The notes under the pieces are model-generated. The model saw nothing but the letters and a program-made list of their open reading frames with translations. It was not told the origin of the DNA and searched no databases. From assembly GCA_037389465.1 (NCBI GenBank), contig JAZARR010000197.1, positions 1,742,001-1,806,000 of the forward strand: a stretch of DNA of 64,000 nt, given 5' to 3'. The position numbers and the translations under genes are program-made. Origin of the DNA: Baylisascaris procyonis. Its lineage: Eukaryota; Nematoda; Chromadorea; Rhabditida; Ascarididae. Every line of letters begins with the position of its first letter. Position 1 is the stretch's first letter. Shown piece after piece: positions 12,019-30,885 of this stretch.

Positions 12019-15000
12019 GATGGATAGTCCGATCAATATCTTTCAAAAGTTTTAACTATGCAGATCCATTGATTTTGTCGTCGTGCTATATCTCTGCATA
12101 AATAATCGCAATAAAATATGAGGGTACGAGGGCATTTACTTTGTTATTTGGTATGAGTATGAGGGTTTGAGGGTACTGATATGAGGACGTTATGAGGGTA
12201 TGAATGTAAAGAGCAGGTATGTAAAGAGGTTTGTCAGCACGTATACCTTACTGTTTGCTGAGTTCCTTAAAGAGAACTGTTTAGCAGTATTTTTTGTAAT
12301 TTTTTTCTTCTATTTGTTTTGATGATCGATTTATTTTTTTAAAATTTTTATTGTTTTTTTTTTAAATTTTACTGACTTACTTTCATTATTTCACTACTTG
12401 ATACTTTATTATTTTGCGTTTTATATTTTTTTGCATCGTAAATATACTTATTTATTTATATATTTTTGTAATATATATATATATAGTGCAATATACTTAT
12501 TTTTTGTATTTATGTATTATTATTTTATATAAATTATTAAAAGGATGCGATTATTTATTTCTCAATAATAAATGAAAATCTAACAATAAAATATGAATGA
12601 ATCGTAATTGTCTACGATTTATAATGTTTGAAACAATAATCGCTATTTTTATGTGAGAGTTTTTGTTCATTGCCTTTCTTCTTTCCTGTAAATACTTTTT
12701 TTTTATGCACTTATTAGCATAACAGTGAAAATATATTAAATAAATCGAGACTATAGACAAATAGGCTAAACACTCAAGTTGTTTTTTTTTGGCCAAGTTC
12801 TTGCATTCCTTTTAAACTTATGCTGGAAATTGAGTATGGATCGAATAGTCGGCTGGCACATTGGCGATATTAGAAAGTACCACTGCCTTCATCTTTCAGT
12901 CTATAATTAACTCTATCTTCTCTTAGCATCCTATTTGAAACTTTCAAAGGTCTCTTCCTCTCTCATATAGCGTTATGCCTATGGCTAATTGATCGTGCAT
13001 AGATCTAATTTAATGCTGCAACTTTTTTTTTTGATTAATAATAGAAGTAAATTAAAAAATCCTAGAGAAGCATTTTGATTTAAAATTTAGAAAATATTTT
13101 TACATTTAATTTAAATAAGAATATAATTTATTGATTATTAAATTATAAATGCAACTAACGTTGATTCCATGCAAAGATGCTAAACGCGTCTTGATTATTT
13201 GAAGTTTTAATTTCAGAAGGCAATTCGATAGATTCTGATTTTTCAGAAGTCAATCTATAAATTTTATTCTCTCGAAAGCAATCAACATACGTGAATAGGA
13301 AAATTCGTTGATGAATATATTACAGTATAATTTAATTTCTTTGATTCATAAATAATATAAATTTGCACATCGAAAAGATTTAATACGAAGTGAAATCTCA
13401 GCTATTCGTAGATTTCATCTATTTTTGTGGTCTATATGATTTTGACGTCTAGTGATGTCCACTTCCGATATACCCAAAAAATCAACGCACCATTATTCAA
13501 CTATGGGGGATTGAATCATATTTAGTTAAAAAAACTAAATATATTTCAAATTCAAATAAAAAATCGATCACAAACCTCAAATCACCATCATATACGTCCA
13601 AATCAGACAACTCTGGAGATCTGCAAAAAAAACATGCAGAATAAGTTGATATTTCTTAGTGACAGCTGTTTGCGAATAAGCATAAATAAGAGTGAAGAAT
13701 TGTAGGTTCACGAAATATGTTCAAATAGTGGCGAAGATTTGAAATAGGATACACATATGGATCTCTACGGCTATTTGACGTTATCTGAGGCTTGCACATA
13801 ATTCTATACGGTGATCTGCCGACGTATCATACGGTATCGATCAAGACAAGTAGCTAGACTCTTTTAGCTTTGAATTGCAACTGGCTTTCCAGTTTATATT
13901 TATTGAGATATTGGGATTTTCAAGTGGAGAGCATACTTGCCCATGTACTGAAAATAAAAAAACCGGAAATATTAGTGCGAAAATGTTTTCTTGAAGGAGG
14001 TCTTTTTTCTTTCGGGATTCTGAAGTAGTACGTGAGGTTGTGCTGTGCCACTTTTTTTTTCGCTCATCGACCCCAGGAACCGTCGACTCAACCTTAGTTC
14101 AATTCATCAATTGTCATCTATTTAAAGAATGTCTAGGAAAATTGAACTTTTATTATTTTTATTATTTATTATTATTTTTATTATAACTTTTATTATTTAC
14201 GCTCGACACATATTTCTGGACTTATTTATTGGCCATAATTGGCCAAAATTTATGCCATATTCAACGTGGTCACCTCAGAAATATGAACTATTTAAGAACA
14301 AACTTAGCCGTTCGAATAGTTGGTGATTGTGCTGTATTGATGCCACAATTGTCATGTGAATATGATTCTATAGCTGTATTCATTGATTGTGATTCACGTG
14401 AATCCTTAATATTCATCAATTACTATTGATTAAAATTCAAAAAGCTAAATATTCATTAAATAATTTTAATTTATAAAATTATTTCTATTTTATAAAAATT
14501 TCTATTTTATAATTTTTTATTGAAGAAATCTATTTATAGAAAATATAGAAATTATAGGATAGAAATTATAGAAATATATAAATATAGAAAAAAAAAATAT
14601 AGAAAATAGGATAAAATTATAGAAATCATAGAAATTCTAAAAAAAAATCTATTTTATATTTTCTTCGATTATTGCTTAAACGATTCTTTAGTAATTTAGT
14701 AAAATATACCGGTTATTTAAATACCTGTACGGTTTCTATCGCTGTCATATTTATATTTAGTTCAATATACGCGTATACCATTAATATTTATTATTAAGTA
14801 TACAGTAGTTCGAAGAAACCGAATGTAAATTTGCGCTGTGGCATGGTAGAGCATCGGTCACTTTTGGCGGTAAATTGCGGAATAATACAATCAACTCCAA
14901 ATATGGTATTTTAACAGCAGAGTTTAGAACATAGTCGGTCAAGTGGTCACTTTCAAGCATTTTGATTGCTACAACAAAATACGAATGACCATCACATTCT

Positions 15001-15070
15001 GTTATGAGACAAAATATGATTACTGTCCAATTTTGATGAAATTATAAATTCCAACTAGAAACAGGTAAAT

Positions 15071-15213
15071 ATTAAACCGCGAGCTGTAGATAAATGTAAT
15101 ATTAAACCGCTGGCTGTAAATAAAGGTAAATATTAAACCGCTGGCTGTAAATAAAGGTAAATATTAAACCGCAATGCTGTAAATAAAGCGAAATATTAAA
15201 CCGCGAGCTGTAG
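15071..15213. repeat. Tandem repeat, about 31-bp unit, about 5 copies
   Basis: Units start ATTAAACCGC and continue (T)GGCTGTAAATAAAGG with small changes (GAGCTGTAGAT in the outer copies). Reverse-strand translation gives a repetitive frame, which is a by-product of the repeat. Confidence 0.85.
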
Positions 15214-16535
15214 ATCGATGCTAAAATATGAGCTGTCTTTTTGACAAGGACGAGATTCTTTATCGGCTTTTTCCATTTCAAGTTGTTTCTCAAGTAGTTC
15301 TGAGATGAGACTACGTTGTGGAGGCATCTAAAAGTATAATAAAGAAGACAACAATTTGTAAAAGAGTCGTTATGTCAAGTACCATCGCCTAAAATTGAAA
15401 ATCAACCTGAAATGAAATTAAAGAAACCATAATGAACTTATTTATAAATATTAAACCCATTGCATCTATTCTAGATATTTCTATATTTTAGGTCTCCAGA
15501 CCTGAAATATTAGCACCATTTTCAAAATAGATGTGTGTTTGAGAAATAAAGGAACAAATGGGTTTATATCTCGACGGAAATTGCTGAGAGGATGCATATT
15601 AGGGGTTCTTCAGATGCGCAATATTAAGTATTTTTTTTATACCTTCAAATCTTGGGCAATTTTCCGGGCACAAAACAATCAAAAATTAAATAAATTATTT
15701 CATTTGTTTGCCACTTTAGCACTGTCAATAAAAATTCGAATACCGCGTCCTATATATGAGGGAATCTTATAGTTGAAATATTCCCTAAGCAACAAAAATT
15801 ACTAATTTTTCTTTTTTATAATTTAAAAGAAATTTGAAAAGATTAGTTTTTTTCCGAACGATTATTATGGGGAAAAGATGCATAAATTTGTAAAAAAAAA
15901 CTTACGTAAATATATTTTTTGAGGCCTCTTTTCGGTTGATTTGATATTTCTTTTGTATTCATTTTCCTATTTGCCACTTGAAGTCGACTACTCTGCTATG
16001 AAGAGATACTAAAGCATTAGGGAATCATCACTTCAAGGATCCAGGAGGTGATGCAATTGGGTGGTCTTATCATCTGGTGGCCTTATCAGATATTTATAGA
16101 ATATAACATTCCCCCATACGGTGATAATGCGATAATATAAAAAAATTATATCTACAATTTTCTAAATATAAATAATATTGATTTTTTTTTGATAAAAATA
16201 TTTAGAAAATTCTGGAAGAATTTTTTAAAATTTTTTATGATTTTCTTTTTATTTCGAATTAAATACTATTTCAGTTTAAAGTTTTTTTTTCTTTATTTCT
16301 TTATTTCTACAAAGATTTATGTGTAAAAATTTATATTTCTCGCATTTTTGAATGAAGTCTTGGATCATAGATGCTATAGGCTCATAATCTAAGTAGAGAA
16401 ACGAGGAAGTAAACAACCTACCAACCGATTTGCGAATGACACACTCGACTAATAAGCTATTTTCGGTGGCATTCAAACAATATGGTCTCAAAAAATCAGT
16501 CTTGTTTTGATGCAAGAATGAAATTTATTAAGTTA

Positions 16536-16600
16536 TTCTTCCTTATATGCAAATTTCTGTTCCTTATATGCAAATTTCTCTTCGTTATATGCAAATTTCA
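16536..16600. repeat. Tandem repeat, 20-bp unit, 3 copies, carrying ATGCAAAT
   Basis: Three near-identical copies of TTCCTTATATGCAAATTTCT, the third with one change (TTCG). Every copy contains the octamer ATGCAAAT. Confidence 0.85.
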
Positions 16601-18259
16601 AACAGGAAACGAAGAATATGAGAGCGTAGAGAATGTAGCGTTATGATTGCGAAGTGTGAGAAAAGTTCACATCAACTGATGATACTCGTAGAGTATTACA
16701 ACAAAATACTTTCTTGCCTTCTTTTTTCTTTCTATGGTTTGTTGTTTGCCGTTGATTTTTTGCAGTGGTCACTCACTTGACACCAGTGGTCACATAGCGG
16801 TCATTTATTCTTAAAATGGGAACAAAATGTTGCTAAGGGGTATCGGTAGCATATGGTGAATGGATATCGATAAATGTGCAACATTATGAGGCATAGATAT
16901 TCTATATAGATATTATTTCACTGTTGTTTTACAGTGAAAAAAACAAAAATATTGTTTTTCCGCAACTATAGAGCATCGTTTTATTTTTATTCGGGTTCAC
17001 GCCTCATGTTTGACCTATGACCTTTCAAATGATAATATAATCATGCTGTTAAAATGTAAATCATAGTAAGTAGTAAAATATTGAGTTTTGCTGATATCAG
17101 TAGATTTACGAACATAAAATATTATCATTATTATTTAGCTTAAAATAATCTATCAATGATCGTATAATTTAAATAAAATATTTAAATTTTGAAATTATTT
17201 TTATATAAGAAAATATAAAAACTTATTATAAAATTTAAAATTTCAATTTAATTAAAAAAAAGAGTCTTCGAACCATATACGTTGAAGATAAAGTTCACCA
17301 CTACTGCAACTTAAAAATTTAACGTCAAACTTTGTTATAAAATTTTTTATTATTATAAACAACTCTTAACTGTTATTGGATTAATTAGAAGAAAATTTGA
17401 TGCTGTGAAAAACCCTTAGAGAGTGATAAACGCTGATGGAAAATCTATTTTAGAGTAATTGTTAGAGAGGCATTGAAGTCTCTAGATAGAAGGGTATTGC
17501 CTATAATTGAATGCTTAATGAAAATGCAAGAAAAGGAAAATAAGTGAGAGCGAATTATAGTCGAAAATCTCTAAGGAATTCGTTCTTTTGATATAAGTAC
17601 TCATAAAAAGTTAGTGCAACATCGAAGAAAATCAATTGAATAAATCGAATAAATGAGTTTAAAAAAGAGACAAACGTTCTCTCTTATTCATTTTTTTTCT
17701 CTCATTTCCATTCGAATATGGCTGCATTAAATGACTAAAATCGTTAAGATACAGCCGGGTGTCGATTAGCAGCCGATAGGTTATTTGTAAATAAGGTTAC
17801 CTGTAAATACTATCTTCCGGATAAGGGTCGACGGCCGAATATCTTTATAACATTTTTTTTTTCTACAGAGTAAAGTAGGTGCACTTTACCTTTTTATTTC
17901 GTATATATTAAGCTTCTACTCATTTTTCTTGTAGTTGATTCGGAATTGCATTTTATTCTTTTATTTATCGAATTCTTTACTATGGAATTATAAAGGAGGG
18001 ATTTTTTTCGTTTAGAATGATTAGAGAATAGATGCAAAGAATCTCTCAATGAAATTGTAACCTTAATTAAAACTAATTTACTTATAAGTTCTAAATCAAC
18101 ACTCTCGTATAGTAGCACAATAATGGTGATATATAGTGAGCGAAATGATAGAGAGCAATTACGGCGAAAATATATTGATATGAGGCAATCATTGCTTGAA
18201 ATAAGATGTTTTGACCATCATAGGCGAGCAAAGACACACACACACGCTCCTTCCTCTAT

Positions 18260-19586
18260 ATGACGATATATCATTTGAAGAAAATATTACACACGGTTGT
18301 GTTATCTATAACACGTTATATATCGATGGCCACTTTCACTCATAAAATTCGTCCATTAGAAGGTATAAAAGTTGTTGAATTGGCCGGTTTAGCGCCTGCA
18401 CCATTTTGTGGACTTATACTCGCTGATTTTGGTGCTGATGTTACGGTCGTGGAAAAACCCATTGAGGTTTGTTTGTTTTTTTCTTTTTTTTTTCATTTAA
18501 TTGTGTCTTTATTTCTTTCAATTGTTTTTTTTGCTTATTTTTTTCACATTTTTCACCGAGTTTTTTTTTAATTTTTCAAGTGGTTTTTCCAATAATTTTT
18601 GATTAAGTTAATTATTTTTTTTCAATCATATTTCATCGAGGTTTAATAAAAATCTGTCTTTATTTAATAGATGCGTCGAAAAAAAAACAAGCGCAATTTT
18701 TTGATAGATTTTGATTGATAGGTTGATGGGTTTTTATTTGAGCCATATGATTCCAGGTTTACAGCTGAATCTTGTAAATGTTTTTTTTTGAGTTTTTATT
18801 CAAATAAATATAAGAATTATTAAACTTTATTTATAGTATTGCTCTTCGTAGTGATGACCAAATATGACTGCTATTAAGAATGCCATCGCATAATCCAGAC
18901 AAGACGCTGTGATGATTGTGATTGGTTAAATCCATTTTATTTAAGGTCTAGATTATATCTGTCATTAGCGAATTACCTTTTTTTTTTAAAAAATATAAAT
19001 ATTCATACAATATCTGATCTGCTAAAAAAATTATTTATTTATTTATCAACTTTTTAGAAATTTTAGGCTGAATTAGAAATTTTAGGCTGAAGATATTGTT
19101 GGATTTGATCAACGCCTTACGAGAGGAAAAAAGAGAATATCAGTGGATCTAAAAAGTGAAGAGGGCTTGAAACGTATCCGAGATTTGTGCCGCATTATCG
19201 ACGTACTTCTTGATCCTTTTCGACCAGGAGTGCTCGAGAAACTTGGACTTGATCCTGTTGAACTAATTAAAGTAAATCATCATTTTACTATTGTTAATAG
19301 CTATTTAGAAAGGAAAAAGTAAATAATTATGGAATATTTTATTTCAATTAAAAAAATTTTTTTTCATAAAATTTTGCAGCAAATATCTAAATTAAATATC
19401 TAAATTTAAGAATATTCTATCTAAATATTCCAACTTTGACAGTGTTGCTTTGCTATATTTTTTTTCATTTTTTCCATTGAAATTTACTTCTTTCAATCTA
19501 TTTTTTTTTTCATTTAAATGAATTTGTAGGAGAAATATTCTTTTCTATAAGCAATTATAATAAAAGTAAATATAAATAAAAGGAAG

Positions 19587-19630
<44 letters not shown>

Positions 19631-22600
19631 ATAAATAAATAATATAAATAAATGTAGGTGAAGTTTTTTTTCCAGAGGAAATTTGAAGTTTTTTTATTTT
19701 CCCAGAGGAAATACATCTAAATGAGTGTATCTATTTCTAAGAAAATTTTATTTCGATAGTAAATTTTTCACTGTCGTTAACTTAGAAAAATTCCGTCGAA
19801 ATTTCTCGACTAGGAAGTGCTAAGAAAGAAAGGAGTGAAAAGGTTTTAAATTGAGCGGAAAACTTTCGATATTCTAAAATATTCACCTCGATAGAAGCAT
19901 TTATAGACACGTTATTTTTGCAGCACAATAAAGGTTTGATTGTGGCACGAATCACAGGTTTTGGTCAAACAGGAGAGTTATCACAAATGCCCTCACATGA
20001 TATCAATTATGTATCGATGAGTGGTAATATTTTAAAAATTTTTATTGTTTTATAAATTTTTTATTTGAATTCTATTAATTTTATTTGAAAAATTTTCACA
20101 TTTAATAATATGAAGTTTTTATATCGCATTATAGTTGTTCAACAAATAGGATATAAATTAATATAGGGATGGAAAGATTTGATGCATCATCAAATTCTAT
20201 GATTTTTCACTAATAAAAAAAACAGGTAACAATAAATAGACAATTAAAAGTTTAGTATTATTAAATATATTTAATAGAGTTTCGACTATAATATATCAAA
20301 AAAATGGATCATTTAAGAATATTAGTGGAAAAATTGCAATGAAATTCTTCAATCATCGTCTCTCATGTTTGTGATCAATGCTTTCAAATTCAAGAATAAC
20401 TTTATTTTCTAAATTTGAAACTAAAATAGAGAAAAACTAAACAATTCATAGGGTGATGTCAAATTTACTATGCTTAAATAAATTGTTGTTAAATTTTAGA
20501 ATTTATTGATTGAGGATTTTTTAATTTTTTAATTTTTTTAAATTAAGGATTACTGCCAACAATTGCTGGTAATTCACAACAACGTACCCCCTATTGGCCA
20601 CCAGCTAATCTTCTCGCCGATTTTGCTGGTGGTAGTCTTACTGCTGCATTTGGTATATTGTTAGCGTTATATCAGAGGACACAGAATGGTGAGTACCAAC
20701 CATACTTGTCGTACTTGATTGTTGAAGGTATTCGTTGTATGAGGCGATGGAGGTATCATCGATGTAAATATGATTGAGAGATTTGCCTATTTGGGAAGCT
20801 TTCTAGCGATGTATTTTTGAGGGCAAAGATCGCTGTAATATTGTTTTGCAGGAGTGAGCATTCTAGTCATGATCCAGACGAAACTAATATTTAGAGACTA
20901 CATTAGAAGGTATTTCGGGTTTGTATAAAGATTCCCTTGGGTAGAATATTTCCTAAAATGCAAAATCTATCTTGGATAGGACTATTTTGTCTTAAAATAC
21001 GAAAAATTGAAAAACAGTATCTTTTATTTAAAATATACGATGTCATAATAGACTTTTGAAAGGTTGAATTTTACCCATGACGGTTTTTGCTTACCCAATT
21101 AGGAACATTTTTATCTTATAATCATAGTTGATCTCAAAAATTGTTGAAGGTGTTCGTTGTAGGAGGCGAAGGAGGTATCATCGATATAAGTATGGTTGAG
21201 GGACTTGCCTATTTGGGAAGCTTTCTAACGTTATATCAAGATGTTGCTCATCTTTGGCGAGAAAAATACGCTGTCTTTTCCGGTGATTGTCCCGTTTACA
21301 GGTTATTTAAATATTCTTCGTTATGCAGTATTTCTTACATTTAATTTCTCCTTGCAAATTTATTTGCTAAATTGTATGTGTCTGCCTGTGTTTGTGTCTG
21401 TGTCTGTGTCTGTGTCTGTCTGCCCAATAGCTTCAATCCGATGGTCAATGAAGTTGCAGTTGCGAAATTTCACACATAAAATGCGTACCGTAGGATGACC
21501 GTCTATCCAAAAATTCAAATTTCTCAATCAGTTTCGGGAGGGATTATGGATATGGATATCAAAAGATGTGAAAAAATTTGCATAAATTTCACACTGGTCG
21601 ATTTTTTATTTTTTATATCATTTTGGTTGAAGAATAATGAATCTTTTCTGGATGATTTCTATAAGTGATCGAATTAGGCATTATTTAAAATATTTTATTT
21701 TTATTGTCAACTTTTGAAATTGGCTAAACAGGTGAGCGTGATGCAAATACATATTGTGCGTATTTTTTATGGCGTTCTTCTGCATTTATTTTATAATTTG
21801 ATCGGTATAACCTGAAAATCGGATTTACTATATTCAAGAAGATTTCATTCATTGGTTACTAAGGGAATCATCCTTTAAACAAACAAATTTGCATGTTTAA
21901 TGAGATGCAATTCGAATAAACATTCAAAAAATAAATCCTCTTTTTTATAACATCTTACCTTTTATCTTTTTTTTGTTTTAATTTTGATTTTGATTTTAAA
22001 TTTAATTTTAAAATATTATATCTTTTTTTTTTTTTCATTATTGTTCCCTCACATACACTAATATTGAAATCTTAATTAAGGACATATAAAACAGCCGATG
22101 GGAAATATATTGCAGTTGGCGCTTTGGAAAGCAAATTTCGTGAGCAATTTTTTAAAGGTTTTATTTTAATTATTCTTTCTAATTTTATAAAATAATTATA
22201 ATTACGCATCATATTTGGAAACTTGAATTTCAACCGCAGTAGAATATTTGAAAGTTTTTTTTCAATTTTTTTTTCATGTTTGTATGCTCAGATTTGAATT
22301 TCTGAAATTTTTTCACGAATTAAAATATTTTTGAATAAGTGAGTGTCTAGTCCTTTTTATGTTATTCATTTAAATTAGCACCAAAAACGGTTATGCCTTA
22401 GGTTTAAAGGTCTTTAAACTGTCTCACTAATTTGCATATGTTCGAGCGATGGTCGATGCTTTAAGAATCGTTTTGATGATATTATCCGATGGTTGCCAAA
22501 AAGTTTTAAATTTTCATTAATAAGAATTTATAAAATAAAATAAATTTCGATAGCATTACATTTGGAAGAGAAACTTGACGATCTTCTATCAAATCCACAA

Positions 22601-23214
22601 GAATTGATCAACGAACTAGAGAGAATATTTAAAACGAAGACAAGAGACGAATGGATGCAAATATTCAAAGGTTATTTTTCTATTTATTTTAATTACTTAT
22701 AGTGATTCAAAATTTGATACCTCACCTGTGAAATATTTAATTTTTTTTTTTTTTTATAAAATGGAATTCTTTAGTATTGTTCGTAAAATAATTCTTTTTT
22801 TTTACAATATATGTTTCGGTATCAATTTTCTTCAAGTACCGCAATAATTGAATGCTCTAATAAGGCTCTCTCACTAGTTTATTATAATTCACTCATTATC
22901 GACAGAAATAAATAAATAAATAAATAAACATATATATTATTTTGAGGAGTGAAAGTGCTTATGGGAGGATAATTTTTTAATAACTATTTTTGTTTGCTTG
23001 TATTATTAGAATAAATGTCGAGATAATGTTAGCAGGTATTGAAGCATGTGTCACACCTGTGCTAGAGATGAATGAAATTGGTGATGTTCGACATTTTATC
23101 CAAAGAAAATCTTTCGAACGAAATAACAATAAATGGATACCACAACCGACACCACGAGTCTATACGGCCGATGAATTCGCTTTAATTCGTAATAATAATA
23201 GATCGAAACTTTAG
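18260..23214 (+). CDS. AMACR: Alpha-methylacyl-CoA racemase, copy A (active-site intact)
   Basis: AMACR interconverts (2R)- and (2S)-2-methylacyl-CoA thioesters, a step needed before beta-oxidation of branched-chain fatty acids; it belongs to the CoA-transferase family III fold. Exons: 18260-18466, 19086-19271, 19924-20023, 20548-20688, 21163-21301, 22081-22157, 22554-22670 and 23036-23214. They give 1146 nt or 381 residues, close to the human enzyme (382). Family landmarks: [15 protein letters not shown] near the N-terminus, [22 protein letters not shown], then HDINY with the expected catalytic His (about residue 156), [10 protein letters not shown] with the catalytic Asp (about 189), MVEGLAYL, and [13 protein letters not shown] with the conserved Glu. 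The C-terminus is RSKL, a canonical type 1 peroxisomal signal (SKL). Two starts are possible: 18260, adding a 22-residue basic hydrophobic leader that could target mitochondria, or ATG 18326 (MATFTHK). The gene lies directly upstream of a paralogue with matching exon structure. Confidence 0.95.
19588..19629. repeat. (AAAT)n microsatellite in AMACR copy A intron 2
   Basis: Roughly ten tandem TAAA units followed by degenerate ATAAATAA sequence. Confidence 0.9.
20719..20850 (+). pseudogene. Decayed duplicate of AMACR copy A exon 5 inside intron 4
   Basis: The sequence from GTTGAAGGTATTCG at 20721 closely matches the exon 5 acceptor region and first half of exon 5 at 21143-21240, about 422 bp downstream. 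It reads [20 protein letters not shown], against [20 protein letters not shown] in the real exon. The acceptor TTGTAG|GAG has become TTGTATGAG, and the frame ends at a TGA after LAMYF. It is therefore a non-functional tandem exon duplication. The real exon 5 has intact splice sites and restores the family sequence. Confidence 0.85.
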
Positions 23215-24922
23215 CAGTATTTTGATCTATGCTGAAATGATCCTTTTTTTATTTGTTATATTATTATAATGTATGTTTATTATTGTCTTATATAATTCAT
23301 TGAAAAAATATCGAAATTCAACTTTTTTTTATTCATTAGTCTTAGAAATTGAACAAAAATATCGTAAAAATTTAAAAAATTTTATACCTTTAACAGGTGG
23401 TATTGTAAGTAACTTATAGAATATTTGAAAATCCTAAGGATTTATTGATAATGTTAAAATTTTATCGGGGAAATTAATCTAGTGGATAAAAAAAATGCAG
23501 TTTGTTTAATGATTATGAATCTTTACATATTGATTCTCTCAAAAACTAAAAGTTAGAAGGATTTTCTCTAGCGTTATTCGAATTTACTCTCAATAGTGTT
23601 GTTGTAAGCTTTCACCTTTAAAAATGCTCTATTATGTTATAAAAAATAGCAATATTTAAAGTGTAACATTGTTTCTGCGTTGAATCGAATGAAATTTTTA
23701 TATGATCTATGCAGCAGTATTGTTTAGATCATCGCTTGACCAATGACCAATGACCAATGACCAAGTACTTTTTGAACTTTTTGACCATCATGAAAAATGA
23801 TCAAAAAATTATTTTTAATTGTTTTGTTAGAAATGAAATGTATCCCATAGCATTTGATCGTACAATGATCAAAAATCCATTGGCTTTTGTATATAAACGG
23901 CTGTTTATCTTTTTATACTCAAAAATTGTTACGTGCCATATTGCAAAGCCGGTGGGCAGCTGCTGCAAAAAGTACATCACAAGACCGCATTCTCAACTAT
24001 CGTTCAATACGACGAATACGACTCTCACGCTTCTATGTGCTGCTAAACTTCAAGTACCGTTTAGCCTCAGGCTAGCGAGTCTTGAATTTCACTAACGCTT
24101 CGTCCACGGATTTAATGTACTTTTAAAAATTTATGCTTACGTGTTAATATGAATATACAGTTGAATGTGATTTGCCTCTTTTTTTATTACTTTAAATTAT
24201 TTTTTTTTGTTTTTTTTTGTATTTAATTTTGTGTTTTGAATATTGTGTATTATTTTGCCCACTTTTTTTTTTATATTTATAGAAGTTCTGAAATATTTTC
24301 TTTCACATTTTTTCTCAATGATATAATTGTCGGGCAATGAAATTTGCTGCGAAAACTTGTTATGTATGCATAAAATGATCCATTATTAGAGATATGCAAA
24401 TTGCTTATCATATCATAGCTGATATGATTATAACAAAATCAACATATTGCTTGACCAATCAATGAAGATTTTTTGCTAATGAAATTTTGTTGCAATTGTG
24501 ATGTATAGGTGATGTTAATGGGTCATTGATCGCTAAACGACGAAATTGGATTGAAGAATAAGATGAAAGTTTGGATAATAAAGATCAGTTGAGAACGGGA
24601 AAAAGGAGATATTATTTTAGGCCATTCATATGAACCAAGATTAGAATTCAAGAAAATCTTGTAAATGTTTTTAAAAAAAAAATCTGCAACCTGTAAGGTT
24701 TCGTTCGAGGGTGTAGGAAATTTTTTAGTGCAAAAAATCGTTTTTTTTTTTAATGCTTTCGTACAGTTCATTTATGAAGTGAGTACGGCAACGCTGTCTG
24801 TGTGCACATACATATTTGTATGTCCGCCTGTGCATCTGTTTATTTGTCATAATTCGCCATATACATAAGCGAGAGTTATATAATTTAGAGGCTATAGTCT
24901 TTGCATTAATCCATTTATCTCA
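23215..24922. other. Spacer between the AMACR copies
   Basis: AT-rich intergenic DNA. It contains a tight three-copy repeat of GACCAAT around 23739-23762 and nothing recognisable as a gene. Open frames at 23757-24095 and 24523-24868 have no domain features. Confidence 0.6.
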
Positions 24923-25066
24923 AGAGAAATTTGGAAAAAAAATTTGCAAAAAAACGCCAAAAAATTTGCATAAAATTTGCATATTTTAATTTCACAACAT
25001 TCGAACCACAAACAAAAACACGAAAAAAAAACAAAAACACGAAATATGAAAGAATTATATATATAT

Positions 25067-25118
<52 letters not shown>

Positions 25119-25225
25119 CTTTCATATTTCGTGTTTTTATTTGTGGTTCGAATGTTGTGAAATTAAAATATGCAAATTTTATGCAAATTTTTTGGCGTTT
25201 TTTTGCAAATTTTTTTTTCCAAATT

Positions 25226-25230
<5 letters not shown>
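24923..25230. repeat. Foldback (inverted repeat) with about 120-bp arms around a (TA)n core
   Basis: The left arm (about 24923-25054, from AGAGAAATTTGG to ATATGAAAGAATTATATA) is repeated in reverse complement on the right (about 25111-25230, from TATATAATTCTTTCATAT to CCAAATTTCTCT). The core is about 55 bp of mostly TA repeats. The arms are nearly identical except for a roughly 17-bp internal duplication (CACGAAAAAAAAACAAAAA) in the left arm. The form is that of a foldback or MITE-like element or a recent palindromic duplication. It codes for nothing and sits just upstream of AMACR copy B. Confidence 0.9.

Positions 25231-25300
<70 letters not shown>
25226..25300. repeat. (CT)n(TA)n compound microsatellite
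   Basis: About 11 CT units run directly into about 25 TA units, overlapping the right edge of the foldback and ending about 56 bp before the AMACR copy B start codon. Confidence 0.95.
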
Positions 25301-25301
<1 letters not shown>

Positions 25302-25355
25302 CTGAATTTATGACCTGTTTTTGATTGAATTTTTAGGTTTCGGCGCTTTTTTTAA

Positions 25356-30797
<5,442 letters not shown>

Positions 30798-30879
30798 CCC
30801 GATATTTATTATAATAATAATAATAGTAATAATAATATTAGTAATAATAATAATTAAATATTTTATTTGAATGAAATTA

Positions 30880-30885
30880 AATAAA
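30880..30885 (+). promoter_or_regulatory. Candidate polyadenylation signal of AMACR copy B
   Basis: A perfect AATAAA 83 nt after the TGA. Such hexamers are common by chance in AT-rich DNA, so only its position supports it. Confidence 0.4.

Larger units (their letters stand above)
10493..18259. other. Gene-poor spacer before the AMACR pair
   Basis: About 7.8 kb of AT-rich DNA. It contains a (TA)n microsatellite (10999-11052), a possible retroelement fragment (11205-12018), a five-copy 31-bp tandem repeat (15071-15213) and a three-copy octamer-bearing repeat (16536-16600). Short open frames at 10608-10871, 12551-12796, 14129-14429, 15533-15772 and 16276-16515 have no domain, splice context or codon pattern to support them. 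Confidence 0.6.

Noticed and set aside
14829..14895. tRNA gene candidate (GTGGCATGGTAGAGCATCGG)
   Set aside because: The D-arm-like stretch is suggestive, but no T-arm/B-box or closing acceptor stem follows at the right distance.
23757..24095. 112-codon frame between the AMACR copies
   Set aside because: Low-complexity start, no family signature, and an overlapping frame of similar length; best explained as chance.
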